Shown piece by piece: positions 16,192 to 24,863 of a DNA stretch of 64,000 nucleotides. The notes below the pieces were generated by a model. That model saw nothing but the letters and a program-made list of their open reading frames with translations. It did no database searches and was not told the origin of the DNA. Position numbers and translations under genes: made by a program. This stretch comes from JBGPLJ01 sp963826145 (GTDB lineage: Bacteria; Pseudomonadota; Gammaproteobacteria; Steroidobacterales; Steroidobacteraceae), in assembly GCA_963826145.1 (NCBI GenBank), contig CAWGVW010000001.1:868001-932000 (forward strand), in the 5' to 3' direction. Each line of letters begins with the position of its first letter. Position 1 is the stretch's first letter.

Positions 16192-16850
16192 GCGGCGACT
16201 CCGAGCCAGTCCTTGCAGAGCGAGACCGCCGTGATGGCTGTCGTCCCGAAAGCGTCAGCCCCGGTGTAGCTGCGCACGGCGTCGTCGATCTGGCCGCCGC
16301 CGACCATGATCTTGAGGTCCTTCCTCAAGCCCGCGGCCTCGATGGCCTCGATCGTCTCCTTCATCGAGTCGAAGGCGAGCGTGAGGAACCCGGACAGCCC
16401 CAGCACCGCCGGCTTGAAGCTCTTGACCTCGTCGATGAAGGTCTGCACGGGTACGTCGATGCCGATGTCACGCACCTCGAACCCGTTGATGTCGAGCATG
16501 AAGGTGACGATGTTCTTGCCGATGTCGTGCAGATCTCCGTGCACCGTTCCGATGAGCACCCTGCCGAGCTTGCTTGGGCTCGCGCCTGGCGCCTGCTGAA
16601 TAAGGGGTTTCGCGAGCGCGCCAATCTTGTCGAGCATTTCCCCGGCGAGGACCAGCTCGGGAAGAAAATACTCGCCCGCCTGAAAGCGCTTGCCGACGAT
16701 GTCCATGGCATTTCGGCACAGCTCGAGCACTCGCATCGGATCGACGTGCTCCTCGAGCAGCATTCGCGTCGCGAGGGGCAGCGCTTCCTCCTCGCGCATG
16801 TCCGCCAGCCATTCGACGAGTTGCTTTTCCTGGTCGGTCATATCGCTCAT
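16188..16850 (-). CDS. Corrinoid (B12-binding) methyl-carrier protein
   Basis: 220-residue corrinoid protein with the same two-domain plan as MtaC/MttC: an N-terminal four-helix cap (about 1-90) and a Rossmann cobalamin-binding domain. Seen: DLHDIG (D106, H108, G111), the DxHxxG signature whose His is the lower cobalt ligand, then VLGLSGFLTLAF and KIMVGGGQIDD, the SxL and GG motifs of the family. The ATG at 16850 has GAGGTT at good spacing; upstream in-frame ATGs lack this. First gene of the operon; the 14-bp palindrome at 16870-16883 and a TATATA box at about 16913 lie just upstream. Confidence 0.92.
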   Translation of the reverse strand: MSDMTDQEKQLVEWLADMREEEALPLATRMLLEEHVDPMRVLELCRNAMDIVGKRFQAGEYFLPELVLAGEMLDKIGALAKPLIQQAPGASPSKLGRVLIGTVHGDLHDIGKNIVTFMLDINGFEVRDIGIDVPVQTFIDEVKSFKPAVLGLSGFLTLAFDSMKETIEAIEAAGLRKDLKIMVGGGQIDDAVRSYTGADAFGTTAITAVSLCKDWLGVAA

Positions 16851-16869
16851 GGGAACCTCAAATGACGAA

Positions 16870-16883
16870 CTTGCACATGCAAG
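16870..16883. promoter_or_regulatory. 14-bp palindrome upstream of the corrinoid operon
   Basis: CTTGCACATGCAAG is a perfect inverted repeat (six-base arms, two-base centre) about 20 bp before the first start codon of the operon. On the operon's strand a TATATA (about 16913-16918) could be the -10 region, so the palindrome would fall just downstream of the start of transcription, a normal place for a repressor site. No regulator gene is adjacent. No cobalamin-riboswitch consensus was recognised in the 200-bp gap. Confidence 0.4.
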
Positions 16884-17052
16884 CACATGGTCCCAAAGGC
16901 GGGGTTGGCGGATATATAGGTGAAAGCCGCAGCCAAAGCCCCGTCCATTGGGGTGAATACGTATCTACGGTTCGGAGGGGGGGTCTACGACCGGTGCAGC
17001 TACCCCGGCTACGACAGCCAGCACCGCACGAGTCTGTCTCGACTATGGCGTG

Positions 17053-17373
17053 TCATTCGACTTTGTCCTTTGCCTTGCCGCTATGCTCGGCGGTGGCTTG
17101 ATGAGCGTGTGCTGGAACCATGACGACGCGCTTGACAAAATCGGCCTCGGGACGGTCCTGTTCGTAGCGCGTCACTACATCCGGAGTCATCGGCGTCACT
17201 TCGGGTATCGCTTGCGGCGTGACAGCCAGAGCAAGTGAGGCTGACATCAGCAGTGACGAAAAGGGCATCGCAAAGGCTGGCGTTGTCGAACACTTCAAAT
17301 TGTCTGTTTGGCACACGCCGATGAATGCGTGAGCATGGGTCAAGGGAGCGAGCGAGTGCGTATGCATATGCAT
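17053..17373 (-). CDS. Small His-rich exported-type protein, CDF N-terminus relic fused to unknown tail
   Basis: 106 residues, GGAGG eight bases before the ATG. The first 25 residues (MHTHSLAPLTHAHAFIGV core) match the start of the DmeF-type transporter at 20964-21911 (MHTHSLDNWTHDHAFLGA), about 14 of 23 positions. After this the similarity stops and a second signal-like helix begins at Met36 (MPFSSLLMSASLALAV), followed by a charged tail containing a VPAHAHQ motif. It may be a chimera left by deletion inside an older CDF gene, or a real small metal-linked protein. It is the last gene of the DUF2946-TonB receptor direction of transcription. Confidence 0.5.
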   Translation of the reverse strand: MHMHTHSLAPLTHAHAFIGVCQTDNLKCSTTPAFAMPFSSLLMSASLALAVTPQAIPEVTPMTPDVVTRYEQDRPEADFVKRVVMVPAHAHQATAEHSGKAKDKVE

Positions 17374-17447
17374 GGCGGTGCCTCCGCGACTGCGGGCCAA
17401 TCCCTGGCCCGCAGTGCCTGCCATTGAGGTCGATTCGGCCGTTGTCC

Positions 17448-19453
17448 CTAGAACGTCGCCCGCACGACAAACCGCACGTCCCGGCCCGGCAGAGTCACCT
17501 CGTCCTTGTTGAGCGCAACCGCATTGTGCTGCTCGGTATCCGTGAGATTGCGTCCGACCAGCGCGAGTTCGAAGTCCGGATGGGCTTTGAGCGGCCGCCA
17601 GCCGAAATGCGCGTCGAGCGAGGTGAATCCCGCCGTCGGCGTTTCCGCGGTCGCGATGTCGTTCTGCTCGCCGGAGTATCGGAGCATGAAGCCGGCGTCG
17701 AAGACGCCGCTGTCCCAATGCAGTCCTCCGCCGATGTGGTACGGCGGAATGCGCGGAATGTTGCCGCCGCCGTTGTCGACCTTCGCCCGGACGTAGTCGC
17801 CCAGGATTTCCGCCTGGAGCTTCCCGGCCGACGTTTCGTACGAGCGAGAAGATGGCCTTGGCCTCGGCGCCGTAGAAGTTTGCGTCGACCTGCGTGTAAT
17901 TGAGCTCCTTCAGCTCGTTCGGCATCGCCGACGACACAGTTGCCCTCGTCGTCGCAGGTCCGACCGGTCAGCTCGCCGAAGATGTAGTTGTTGAACTTCG
18001 CACCCCACAACGATCCTTCGATGCGCACCTTGTCGAGGCGCACGCGAATCGTGCCTTCGAGCGAATTGGCGCGTTCGACATCAAGGGTTGGATCGCCGGT
18101 TTCGAAGGTGGCGGGGCCATCATGCGGCCCGCGCGCGAACAGTTCGGTCTGCGCCGGTGCGCGCGCGGCGCTTGACAGCGTGACGCCGAAGCGCACGGTT
18201 GACGACGCGTCGATGACGAGCCCGAGCGACGCGCTGATCGGCGTGTAGTCGTTCGAAGTGAGCACATCCGACGCGGGCGTACCCTCAACGCTCACCCACT
18301 CCACGCGGGCGCCGGTCTGCAAGCGGGTGTGCTCGCTGATCGGTGCCTCGGCAAACAGAAAGACGGCCTCGGTCTGCGTGGTCGTCGGTTGCAGGTAATC
18401 CGCGCCTTCACCGAGAGCGGAGAAGTTGCGATTTTGCAGCTGCACTCCTATCGCAGATCCGGAAAAGGGCCCCACCTCGCCGAAGACGCCCTCGGCGCGT
18501 GCATCCCACTCGTTGTCCTTGAACGTCGCCGCGGCCAAACCGGTCGCTGGATCGATTTCGCTGTGCTCATAGTCGGCGTAGCCACCCTCGACCGTCAGCG
18601 TCTGGAAGGCGCCGGCACCGATCGCGAATGAAGAGCGGAGCATTTCCTTTGTTTGCTTCATGTCGATGAACGTGTCTTCCCCGGGGATGCCGTACTTCGA
18701 GTCGTAGTGCACGCCGCCGACGCCGACATGACTGTCGCCGAAGAAATAGGATCCGCCGAGCGAATAGCCATCGCCCTTGAAGTACGAATTGCCCATCGTG
18801 CCGTCCGGGATGTCGTAGTCGTCGGCGCGCCGATCGAAGCCGTCCGCGTGGAAAGCAAATTGTCCCGCGCGGGCGTCGAGCAGCGCGGAGCCCTGGCGCG
18901 TGTCGGCGTTAGTGCCATACGTTCCCGAGACCTCCGCGGAAAACGGCTTGTCCGGCAACTGTTCCGGGACGCGGTTGTTGATGGCGTTGACGACGCCGCC
19001 GATCGCCTGGCTGCCGTAGCGCAGCGTTGCCGCCCCACGCACGACCTCGATGCGCTCCGTCGACAAGGGGTCGATCGGCACGCCGTGATCCGGGCCGACG
19101 TCCGAGACGTCGAAGCTCCCGATACCGTTCTCCAGGATGCGCACGCGATTCGCGTCAAAGCCGCGGATGACCGGCCGGCTGGCTCCGGATGCGAAGCTCG
19201 TGCCAGTGACGCCGGGCTCATTCGCCAGCGCGTCGGCGAGATTGGCGCCGCCCGACTGCAGGATCTGCTGTCGATTGACGGTGTTGACGATGGTCGCGAT
19301 GTCGTCCGCGTTGTGCGAGATCGGCGACGCCGTGACGAGAATGGTGTCGACCGGTTTGCTGTCCGCGTCACTCGGGGCATCGGCTTGAACGACCGAGGCA
19401 CCACAAAGGGTCGCGAGCGCAATGGCTGCGCCATGCGAATTTCTGACTGACAT
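17448..19453 (-). CDS. TonB-dependent outer-membrane receptor, two apparent frameshifts
   Basis: Receptor of about 665 residues if joined, with a signal peptide, a plug domain (VDTILVTASPIS; RVRILENGIGSFDVSD; RIEVVRGAATLRYGSQAIGG) and a beta-barrel ending in VRFVVRATF. The ATG at 19453 has GGGAG at good spacing. Reading must change frame near 17935 (after CDDEGNCV) and again near 17840 (after AIFSLVR) to recover the family's ELNYTQVDANFYGAEAK and AGKLQAEILGDYVRAKVDN blocks. Each change is equivalent to one extra base. It is either a pseudogene or a sequence carrying assembly errors. With DUF2946 upstream and a CDF exporter nearby, a metal or metallophore ligand (zinc, cobalt) is likely. Confidence 0.85.
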
Positions 19454-19584
19454 TTCGAGTACTCCCAATACATTTCAACGGCGCCGCAATGCGAATCGGT
19501 GGCGATTCAGCGAGCGGCGGCAAACGAGACGCGGCAAGGCGGCCGAGAGGCCGCTTGTCGGGTCGTGCTACGTGGACTTTGGAG

Positions 19585-20034
19585 TTACTCGAGCGGTGGA
19601 CCGCGTCCCGTCCAGTGGTACGAGACGGCGGAGATGGAAGTGAGCGGCACTCGATCGATGAGGACGATCGAGCGCAAGAGAACAGGAGCGATGACGGCGT
19701 GGGCACTGTGCGCGAGCGGTGCCCCGCTGAAGGCCAGGGCCTGGCAGAGCGGACAGGTTGAACTCGGGTCGCCACGCGATCGCTTGGCGCGATCGTCCGT
19801 GTCGCCCGCAACTGTCGATGGCTGTGCAAAGGCGTCGAGGACGACGTAGGTGCTTCCGGTCGCCGACTGCGACGGGACGTGGATGTGCGCTTGAGCGACG
19901 AAACTCTGGAATGTGGTCGTGAAGAGTACGCACAGCGCGAGGGCGGTGCGAAGTTGCGAAGACGACACAGCCCGACGCAGCCGAACAATCCAGCTGGACC
20001 GACGGGGTTTCCTTTGGGCTGCGGGGCCGATCAT
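19585..20034 (-). CDS. DUF2946 family protein
   Basis: About 149 residues from the ATG at 20034. Seen: an N-terminal membrane segment (LRTALALCVLFTTTFQSFVAQA), a histidine pair (AHIH), and the family's CPLC motif (STCPLCQALAFSG) followed by a hydrophobic segment. DUF2946 proteins are short, often encoded directly upstream of TonB-dependent receptors for copper or zinc, and resemble exported metal-binding factors of unknown action. Here it precedes the TonB receptor by 131 bp on the same strand. The start is uncertain because no clear Shine-Dalgarno is visible. Confidence 0.75.
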   Translation of the reverse strand: MIGPAAQRKPRRSSWIVRLRRAVSSSQLRTALALCVLFTTTFQSFVAQAHIHVPSQSATGSTYVVLDAFAQPSTVAGDTDDRAKRSRGDPSSTCPLCQALAFSGAPLAHSAHAVIAPVLLRSIVLIDRVPLTSISAVSYHWTGRGPPLE

Positions 20035-20454
20035 GAAGGCATCTGGTGGCGAAATTCCTCGCCTGTCATCCTCGGGGGCACGCCCGGATAGTAAAGACTC
20101 ACGATCCGCAATTCCAGTGGTCGTGCGGGCCGCATGTTGCGCCAAGCCGTCAATCTGTGACAGAGGTCCATCCTTATTTTTTCGTCATGATTGCGGCAAG
20201 ACGAGCCCCTGCGGCGGCAGCCCGTTTTCTTCGGATTCCCAGGCTTGCTACGGGGCGAGAGTGCGTCCGCGCGAAGTGTTGGCGTTGATCGGCATCCGTG
20301 ACCTTGAACACTTTGTCGCCGGCATTCCCCGCTCTTGTGCAATCTTTATATATGGCGGCCGCAGGCTGCGTCGTTTCACGGTGCGCGATGTTCTTTCGCG
20401 ACAGGCACCTCGGTTAACGCGACATCACGCCGTGTCACGCCATTTCTCGGTGGC
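20035..20454. other. Intergenic stretch with no supported gene
   Basis: 420 bp between the DUF2946 gene and the HipA relic. Short open frames here have no family features. A TATATA (about 20346-20351) is the only notable motif. The stretch presumably contains the promoter for the DUF2946-receptor unit, but no Zur- or Fur-like palindrome was seen. Confidence 0.5.
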
Positions 20455-20823
20455 GGTGTCGATGCGGACCTCGAACAGCTCTTTCGACGTGTCCTGTTCA
20501 ATGTTCTCGTCGGCAACACGGACGATCATCTACCCGATCATGGGTTTCTGCGCGAGGCGACGGGCTGGCGATTGGCGCCAGCCTACGATCTCAACCCCAA
20601 CCCCGCGAAGCGTCACCATGCACTGCGGCTCGACGATGTGAGTGATGGGCCGGATCTCACCTCCGTCCTTCGGACTTCGGAGTTCTATCGGGTCAGCACG
20701 CGTGCCGCCGAGCGAATGCTGACGGAAATTCGCAAGTTGACAGGTGGCTGGAGGAAGCGAGCGAAGGCCTTGAAGGTCGCGGTCGGCGACGACTATTTCC
20801 CCAGAGAATGGTGGACCGCTGGT
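20455..20823 (+). pseudogene. HipA-like kinase relic (C-terminal fragment)
   Basis: The frame encodes VLVGNTDDHLPDHGFLRE, GWRLAPAYDLNPNP and a C-terminal RAAERMLTEIRKLTGGWRK. These are the catalytic-loop (N-x-DDH) and metal-binding (AYDLNP) regions of HipA-type serine/threonine kinase toxins of type II toxin-antitoxin systems. Only the last third of the roughly 400-residue family is present; there is no ATP-binding N-lobe, no credible start and no HipB antitoxin beside it. It is the remnant of a mobile toxin-antitoxin cassette inside the tRNA-Val islet. The open frame continues to 20967 with no further similarity. Confidence 0.75.
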
Positions 20824-20963
20824 GCTCACGGCGTACTCCGGTGGACGACGGCATACAACGGGATACAACAGGCGACACTTGCTGGGGTCGGTGAACGAGA
20901 TGGCCTGTCAGCTCGGTGCGTATGCGGAGCGCGCACAAATGACGCGCTGGAGCTGGCGCTCCC

Positions 20964-21911
20964 CTAGTGACGACCAGGCCGAGGACAGGCGTGTACCTCG
21001 ATGGTGACGTGCGACAGGCCGCTGAGGTCGCGTAGCCGCGCCTTGTATCGATCGGGCGATTCCGGTTCGTCGGCGACGATCGCCGCGATCACCCCGGCAT
21101 GGCCCGGCCCGAGACGCCACAAATGAAGATCGGCGACGCGGTCCGTGCCAACCTCCAGCCGCCTTTTGATTTGGCCCGCCAGCTGAGGATCCGTGACCGT
21201 ATCGAGCAGCACGGCGCCTGACGATCGCAGTAGCCGGTACGCCCAAACAGCAATCACGGCGGCCCCGACAATTCCCATCATCGGGTCCATCCAGTACCAG
21301 CCGAAGAAGCGACCAGTGAGTAGAGCTACGATGGCAAGGACAGAGGTCAATGCGTCGGCAAGTACATGGACGTAGGCGGCGCGGAGGTTGTGATCGTGAT
21401 GGTGGTGCCGATGGGAGTGTTCATGGTCATGTTCATGCACGTGCTCATGCCCATGATCATCACGCAGGAGCCAGGCACTTGCCAGGTTGACGCCAAGGCC
21501 GATGATTGCGATGACGGTGGCCTGATCGAAGCTGATCGGCACAGGGTTCAAGAGCCGAACGACGGACTTGTATCCGATCAGGAGGGCGATCATCGCGAGG
21601 ATGAGCGCGCTCGTATAGCCGGCCAATTCGCCGAGCTTGCCGGTGCCGAAGGAGAAACGAGTATCTCGCAGGTGGCTCCGGGCATAGCGGTACGCGAGTG
21701 CCGCGATGGCGAGTGCGCCGGCATGCGTCGACATGTGCCAGCCATCGGCCACGAGCGCCATCGACCCGTAGATCGTGCCACCGACAATTTCGCCGACCAT
21801 CATGCTGGCCGTGAGACCGACCACGAGCCAGGTTCGTCGCTCGTTCTCGGTGTGCCGGGCGCCGAGGAACGCGTGGTCGTGGGTCCAGTTGTCGAGCGAA
21901 TGGGTGTGCAT
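20964..21911 (-). CDS. Cation diffusion facilitator exporter, DmeF type
   Basis: 315-residue CDF transporter that exports divalent metal (Co, Ni or Zn) in exchange for protons. Seen: about six membrane helices, an N-terminal His-containing tail (MHTHSLDNWTHDH), the site motif ADGWHMSTH (DmeF-type HxxxH where ZitB-type proteins have HxxxD), a long His loop between helices 4 and 5 (HGHEHVHEHDHEHSHRH and on), and the second metal-site motif HVLADALTSV. The C-terminal domain has the ferredoxin-like fold with LHLWRLGPG. It supports the view that the neighbouring receptor, DUF2946 and CDF genes form a metal-homeostasis block; the 505-bp upstream gap is described separately. Confidence 0.92.
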   Translation of the reverse strand: MHTHSLDNWTHDHAFLGARHTENERRTWLVVGLTASMMVGEIVGGTIYGSMALVADGWHMSTHAGALAIAALAYRYARSHLRDTRFSFGTGKLGELAGYTSALILAMIALLIGYKSVVRLLNPVPISFDQATVIAIIGLGVNLASAWLLRDDHGHEHVHEHDHEHSHRHHHHDHNLRAAYVHVLADALTSVLAIVALLTGRFFGWYWMDPMMGIVGAAVIAVWAYRLLRSSGAVLLDTVTDPQLAGQIKRRLEVGTDRVADLHLWRLGPGHAGVIAAIVADEPESPDRYKARLRDLSGLSHVTIEVHACPRPGRH

Positions 21912-22416
21912 GAGCCTTGATCCTTACGGTCGGTCCAGGGGCCGACCATAGCGCATGGCCGACCGGCAGCGGAAGCGCGTGCGACCCCGCGGCACTGAAC
22001 GCAGCGCCAAGTGCTACGCTCGCGAAATCCGATGCGCGCATTTGGCGACTCTATATATAGCTGCGCAGCGACCCGCCGGCCCGCGAACCTGAACACTCAT
22101 TCAGGAAGTCCGCAGGGTCTTATCCACTTCCCGAATTCGCGATGCCGACTCAGTGCCGCATGCTGCGTGCCAGTGCTTGGCGGTCCGACCTCAGGTTGAG
22201 TTCGGCTGCACTAGCAGCATCCAAACGCGTCGTTGACATCGCGATCAGCAGCAGTCGGACGCATCGACATCGGCCGAGGATAGAAACATCCCGCAGGACA
22301 TGCCCAGCCAGCGGTGGGTGCAAAACTCGCCGTCCAGAGAACCTCGATGTTGGCAATCAAGACTTCCGTATTTCTTCCGTACGGATCCCGAGGGAGAGTG
22401 GCAAGCCTTTGATTTA
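21912..22416. other. Intergenic stretch between CDF exporter and tRNA-Val
   Basis: 505 bp with no supported gene. It contains the palindrome CTATATATAG (about 22047-22056), a candidate -10 region for the exporter, and a hairpin CCTGAA-CACTCA-TTCAGG (22088-22105) that could be an operator. Downstream of the tRNA-Val 3' end in tRNA orientation, this is where an islet's integrase would usually lie; none is recognisable. Confidence 0.5.
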
Positions 22417-22491
22417 TGGTGGGCGGTACTGGGATTGAACCAGTGACCCCTGCCGTGTGAAAGCAGTGCTCTACCGCTGAGCTAACCGCCC
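22417..22491 (-). tRNA. tRNA-Val (anticodon CAC)
   Basis: On the minus strand: acceptor GGGCGGT paired with ACCGCCC, D-arm GCTC...GAGC, anticodon stem CTGCT/GGCAG around loop TTCACAC (anticodon CAC, decoding GUG), T-arm ACTGG TTCAATC CCAGT, discriminator A and an encoded CCA. All arms pair with normal lengths (75 nt with CCA). Its 3' 18 bp recur at 11496-11513. Confidence 0.97.
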
Positions 22492-22541
22492 GTCCTTGAA
22501 GAGGGCGCGTAGTCTAAAGACCCGCTCCCCGCACGGTCAAA

Positions 22542-23303
22542 CTAGATCCGCATGCCGCCGTCAAGATCGAGGCAACGGCCGGTAAACAAGTCGTTTTCGA
22601 CGATGAATTGCGCGGCCTGCGCGACTTCGTCCGCTTGGCCAGGGCGGCCGAGTGGCACCTGCTGCAAAGTTCTCTCAAGGATTTCGGGACGCATCGAAGC
22701 GAGGATCTCGGTCTTGATGAATCCGGGCGCGATGCTCGCCGTACGGATCTGGTGGCGCGCGAGCTCCTTGGCCCAGACGACCGCGAGCGCCGCGACACCC
22801 GCTTTGGTTGCGCTGTAGTTCGACTGGCCGGCATTGCCGTGCCGTGAAATGCTCGAGATATTGATGATCACGCCGCCGTTGCCGAGCCTGATCATGCGTT
22901 CCGCCGCTTCGCGGCCGCAGAGGAACACACCGGTCAGGTTCACGTCGATCACGGCCTGCCACTGCTCGAGGCTCAGCTTCCCGGCGATCGCACCGTCCTT
23001 CGCCTTGACGAGGAAGCCATCGCGGATAATGCCGGCATTGTTGATGAGCACGTCGAGGCGGCCGAAATCCCGCGTGATGGAATCCATCGTGCGCACGACG
23101 TCGGGTTCGCTGGCGACACTCATCTTATATGTGCGCGCGCTGGCGCCCTTATCGATGCAGCCGGCCTGAGTCACTTCGAGGTCGCTTTCGTTGAGGTCGA
23201 GCAGGGCGAGATTCGCCCGCTGTGCCGCGAATCGCAATGCGATGGCGCGACCGATGCCGCGCCCGGCGCCCGTCACGACCACCGTTTTCGATCGAATCTC
23301 CAT
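22542..23303 (-). CDS. Short-chain dehydrogenase/reductase, FabG-like
   Basis: 253-residue SDR. Seen: the NADP-binding TGAGRGIGRA motif at the N-terminus, DVLINNAG, the catalytic Ser in INISSISR, the YSATK motif (Tyr and Lys of the active site) and the PGFIKTEI segment. This is the pattern of 3-oxoacyl-ACP reductases (FabG) and acetoacetyl-CoA reductases; the exact substrate is not evident. The ATG at 23303 has GGGAGCAGG upstream and gives a standard length; an ATG at 23372 would add a non-homologous tail. It is divergent from gltX across 150 bp. Confidence 0.92.
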   Translation of the reverse strand: MEIRSKTVVVTGAGRGIGRAIALRFAAQRANLALLDLNESDLEVTQAGCIDKGASARTYKMSVASEPDVVRTMDSITRDFGRLDVLINNAGIIRDGFLVKAKDGAIAGKLSLEQWQAVIDVNLTGVFLCGREAAERMIRLGNGGVIINISSISRHGNAGQSNYSATKAGVAALAVVWAKELARHQIRTASIAPGFIKTEILASMRPEILERTLQQVPLGRPGQADEVAQAAQFIVENDLFTGRCLDLDGGMRI

Positions 23304-23453
23304 GACCTGCTCCCAGTCGCGTTCGAGGCGCCGCGAGCTTAGCGCAAAAGGCTCAAAAGCGCCGCTCATCAAAGACTTAGAGTTCGCGCCGACGGGCCTG
23401 CGGGTTTGCCTTTGCTACAATGCGCGGCCGCGAAAAAGAACCCTAAGAGCTCC

Positions 23454-24863
23454 ATGACCGTCCGCACGCGCTTTGCCCCGAGTCCCACCGGTTTACTGCA
23501 CATCGGCGGAGTCCGTACGGCGCTCTTCTGCTGGCTCTACGCGCGCCGTCATCACGGCACATTCGTGCTTCGCATCGAGGACACGGACCGCGAGCGCTCC
23601 ACCGAGGCCGCCATCCAGGTCATCCTTGATGGCATGAAATGGGTCGGGCTGCCGCACGACGAGGGCCCGTTCTACCAGACGAAGCGCTTCGATCGGTACG
23701 CCGAAGTCATCGATCAGTTCCTGCGCGCAGGGCATGCCTATCGCTGCTACTGCACCAAGGAAGAACTCGATGCGATGCGCACGGCGCAGCAGGCGAGGGG
23801 CGAGAAACCGCGCTACGACGGCCGTTGCCGCAAGCTCACAGCGCCGCGTACAGGATTGCCTTCGGTCGTGCGCTTCAAGAATCCCGAGGATGGCGAGACC
23901 GTCGTCGAGGACGTCGTTCACGGCCGCGTCGTATTTCAGAACACGGAACTCGACGATCTCATCATCGCGCGCTCGGATGGCACGCCGACCTACAACTTCT
24001 GCGTGGTCGTCGACGACTCGGACATGAAGATCACGCACGTGATTCGGGGCGATGATCACCTGAACAACACGCCGCGCCAGATGAACATGTTGCGTGCAAT
24101 GGGCGCAACGCCGCCCGTATACGCGCACCTGCCGATGATCCTCGGGCCGGACGGCACGAAGCTCTCGAAGCGTCACGGTGCGGTGAGCGTGCTGCAATAT
24201 AAAGAGGAGGGTTACCTTCCCGAGGCGCTTCTCAACTATCTCGTGCGGCTCGGCTGGTCGCACGGCGACCAGGAAGTGTTCACGCTCGAGGAGATGGCGC
24301 AGCACTTCGACATCGCGGACGTGAACAAGTCGGCGACCGCCTTCAATCCGGAGAAGCTCATGTGGCTCAACCAGCAGCACATGATGCGTGCCGACCCGAA
24401 GCGGCTCGCTCTGGTCTTGAAGGAGCAGCTCGCAGCACTCGGCGTTGAAACCGACGACCACGCGACGCTCGAGGGCATCGTGCTCGCGCAGCGCGAGCGC
24501 GCGAAGACCTTCGCCGAGATGGCACGCAACAGCCTCTTCTTCTTCCGGGACTTCGACGGCTACGATGAGAAGTCCGCGAAGAAATCCCTGACCTCTGAGA
24601 CGGCGCCGCTGATGCGCCGGTCGCGCGACGGACTCGCGAAACTCGAGCCGTGGTCGGTCGAATCGGTGCACGGTTACCTCAACGGCCTCGCGACCGAACT
24701 TGGCGTCGGTCTCGGCAAGATTGCGCAGCCGCTGCGAGTGGCCGTGGCCGGCGGCTCGGTCTCCCCGCCCATCGATCAGACGCTGGCGCTCGCGGGACGC
24801 ACGCGGGTGCTCGCGCGGATCGATCGTGCACTCGCCTACGCTGAGAAGGGCAGCGCCACGTAA
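23454..24863 (+). CDS. gltX: Glutamate-tRNA ligase
   Basis: Class I glutamyl-tRNA synthetase of 469 residues, charging tRNA-Glu. Seen: RFAPSPTGLLHIGGVRTALF at the N-terminus with the HIGH-type motif (HIGG), a cysteine-containing stretch (YRCYCTKEELD), the KMSKS-equivalent KLSKRHGAVSV, and LMWLNQQHMM. The length is typical for the bacterial enzyme. A TACAAT at 23416-23421 is a plausible -10. kup follows with no gap, so both may be on one transcript. A tRNA-Glu gene lies 2.1 kb downstream. Confidence 0.97.
   Translation: MTVRTRFAPSPTGLLHIGGVRTALFCWLYARRHHGTFVLRIEDTDRERSTEAAIQVILDGMKWVGLPHDEGPFYQTKRFDRYAEVIDQFLRAGHAYRCYCTKEELDAMRTAQQARGEKPRYDGRCRKLTAPRTGLPSVVRFKNPEDGETVVEDVVHGRVVFQNTELDDLIIARSDGTPTYNFCVVVDDSDMKITHVIRGDDHLNNTPRQMNMLRAMGATPPVYAHLPMILGPDGTKLSKRHGAVSVLQYKEEGYLPEALLNYLVRLGWSHGDQEVFTLEEMAQHFDIADVNKSATAFNPEKLMWLNQQHMMRADPKRLALVLKEQLAALGVETDDHATLEGIVLAQRERAKTFAEMARNSLFFFRDFDGYDEKSAKKSLTSETAPLMRRSRDGLAKLEPWSVESVHGYLNGLATELGVGLGKIAQPLRVAVAGGSVSPPIDQTLALAGRTRVLARIDRALAYAEKGSAT

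Noticed and set aside
16900..17052. Possible cobalamin riboswitch upstream of the corrinoid operon
   Set aside because: Neither strand shows the conserved B12-box or the core GGGAA/CCACTG elements; only short local hairpins were found.
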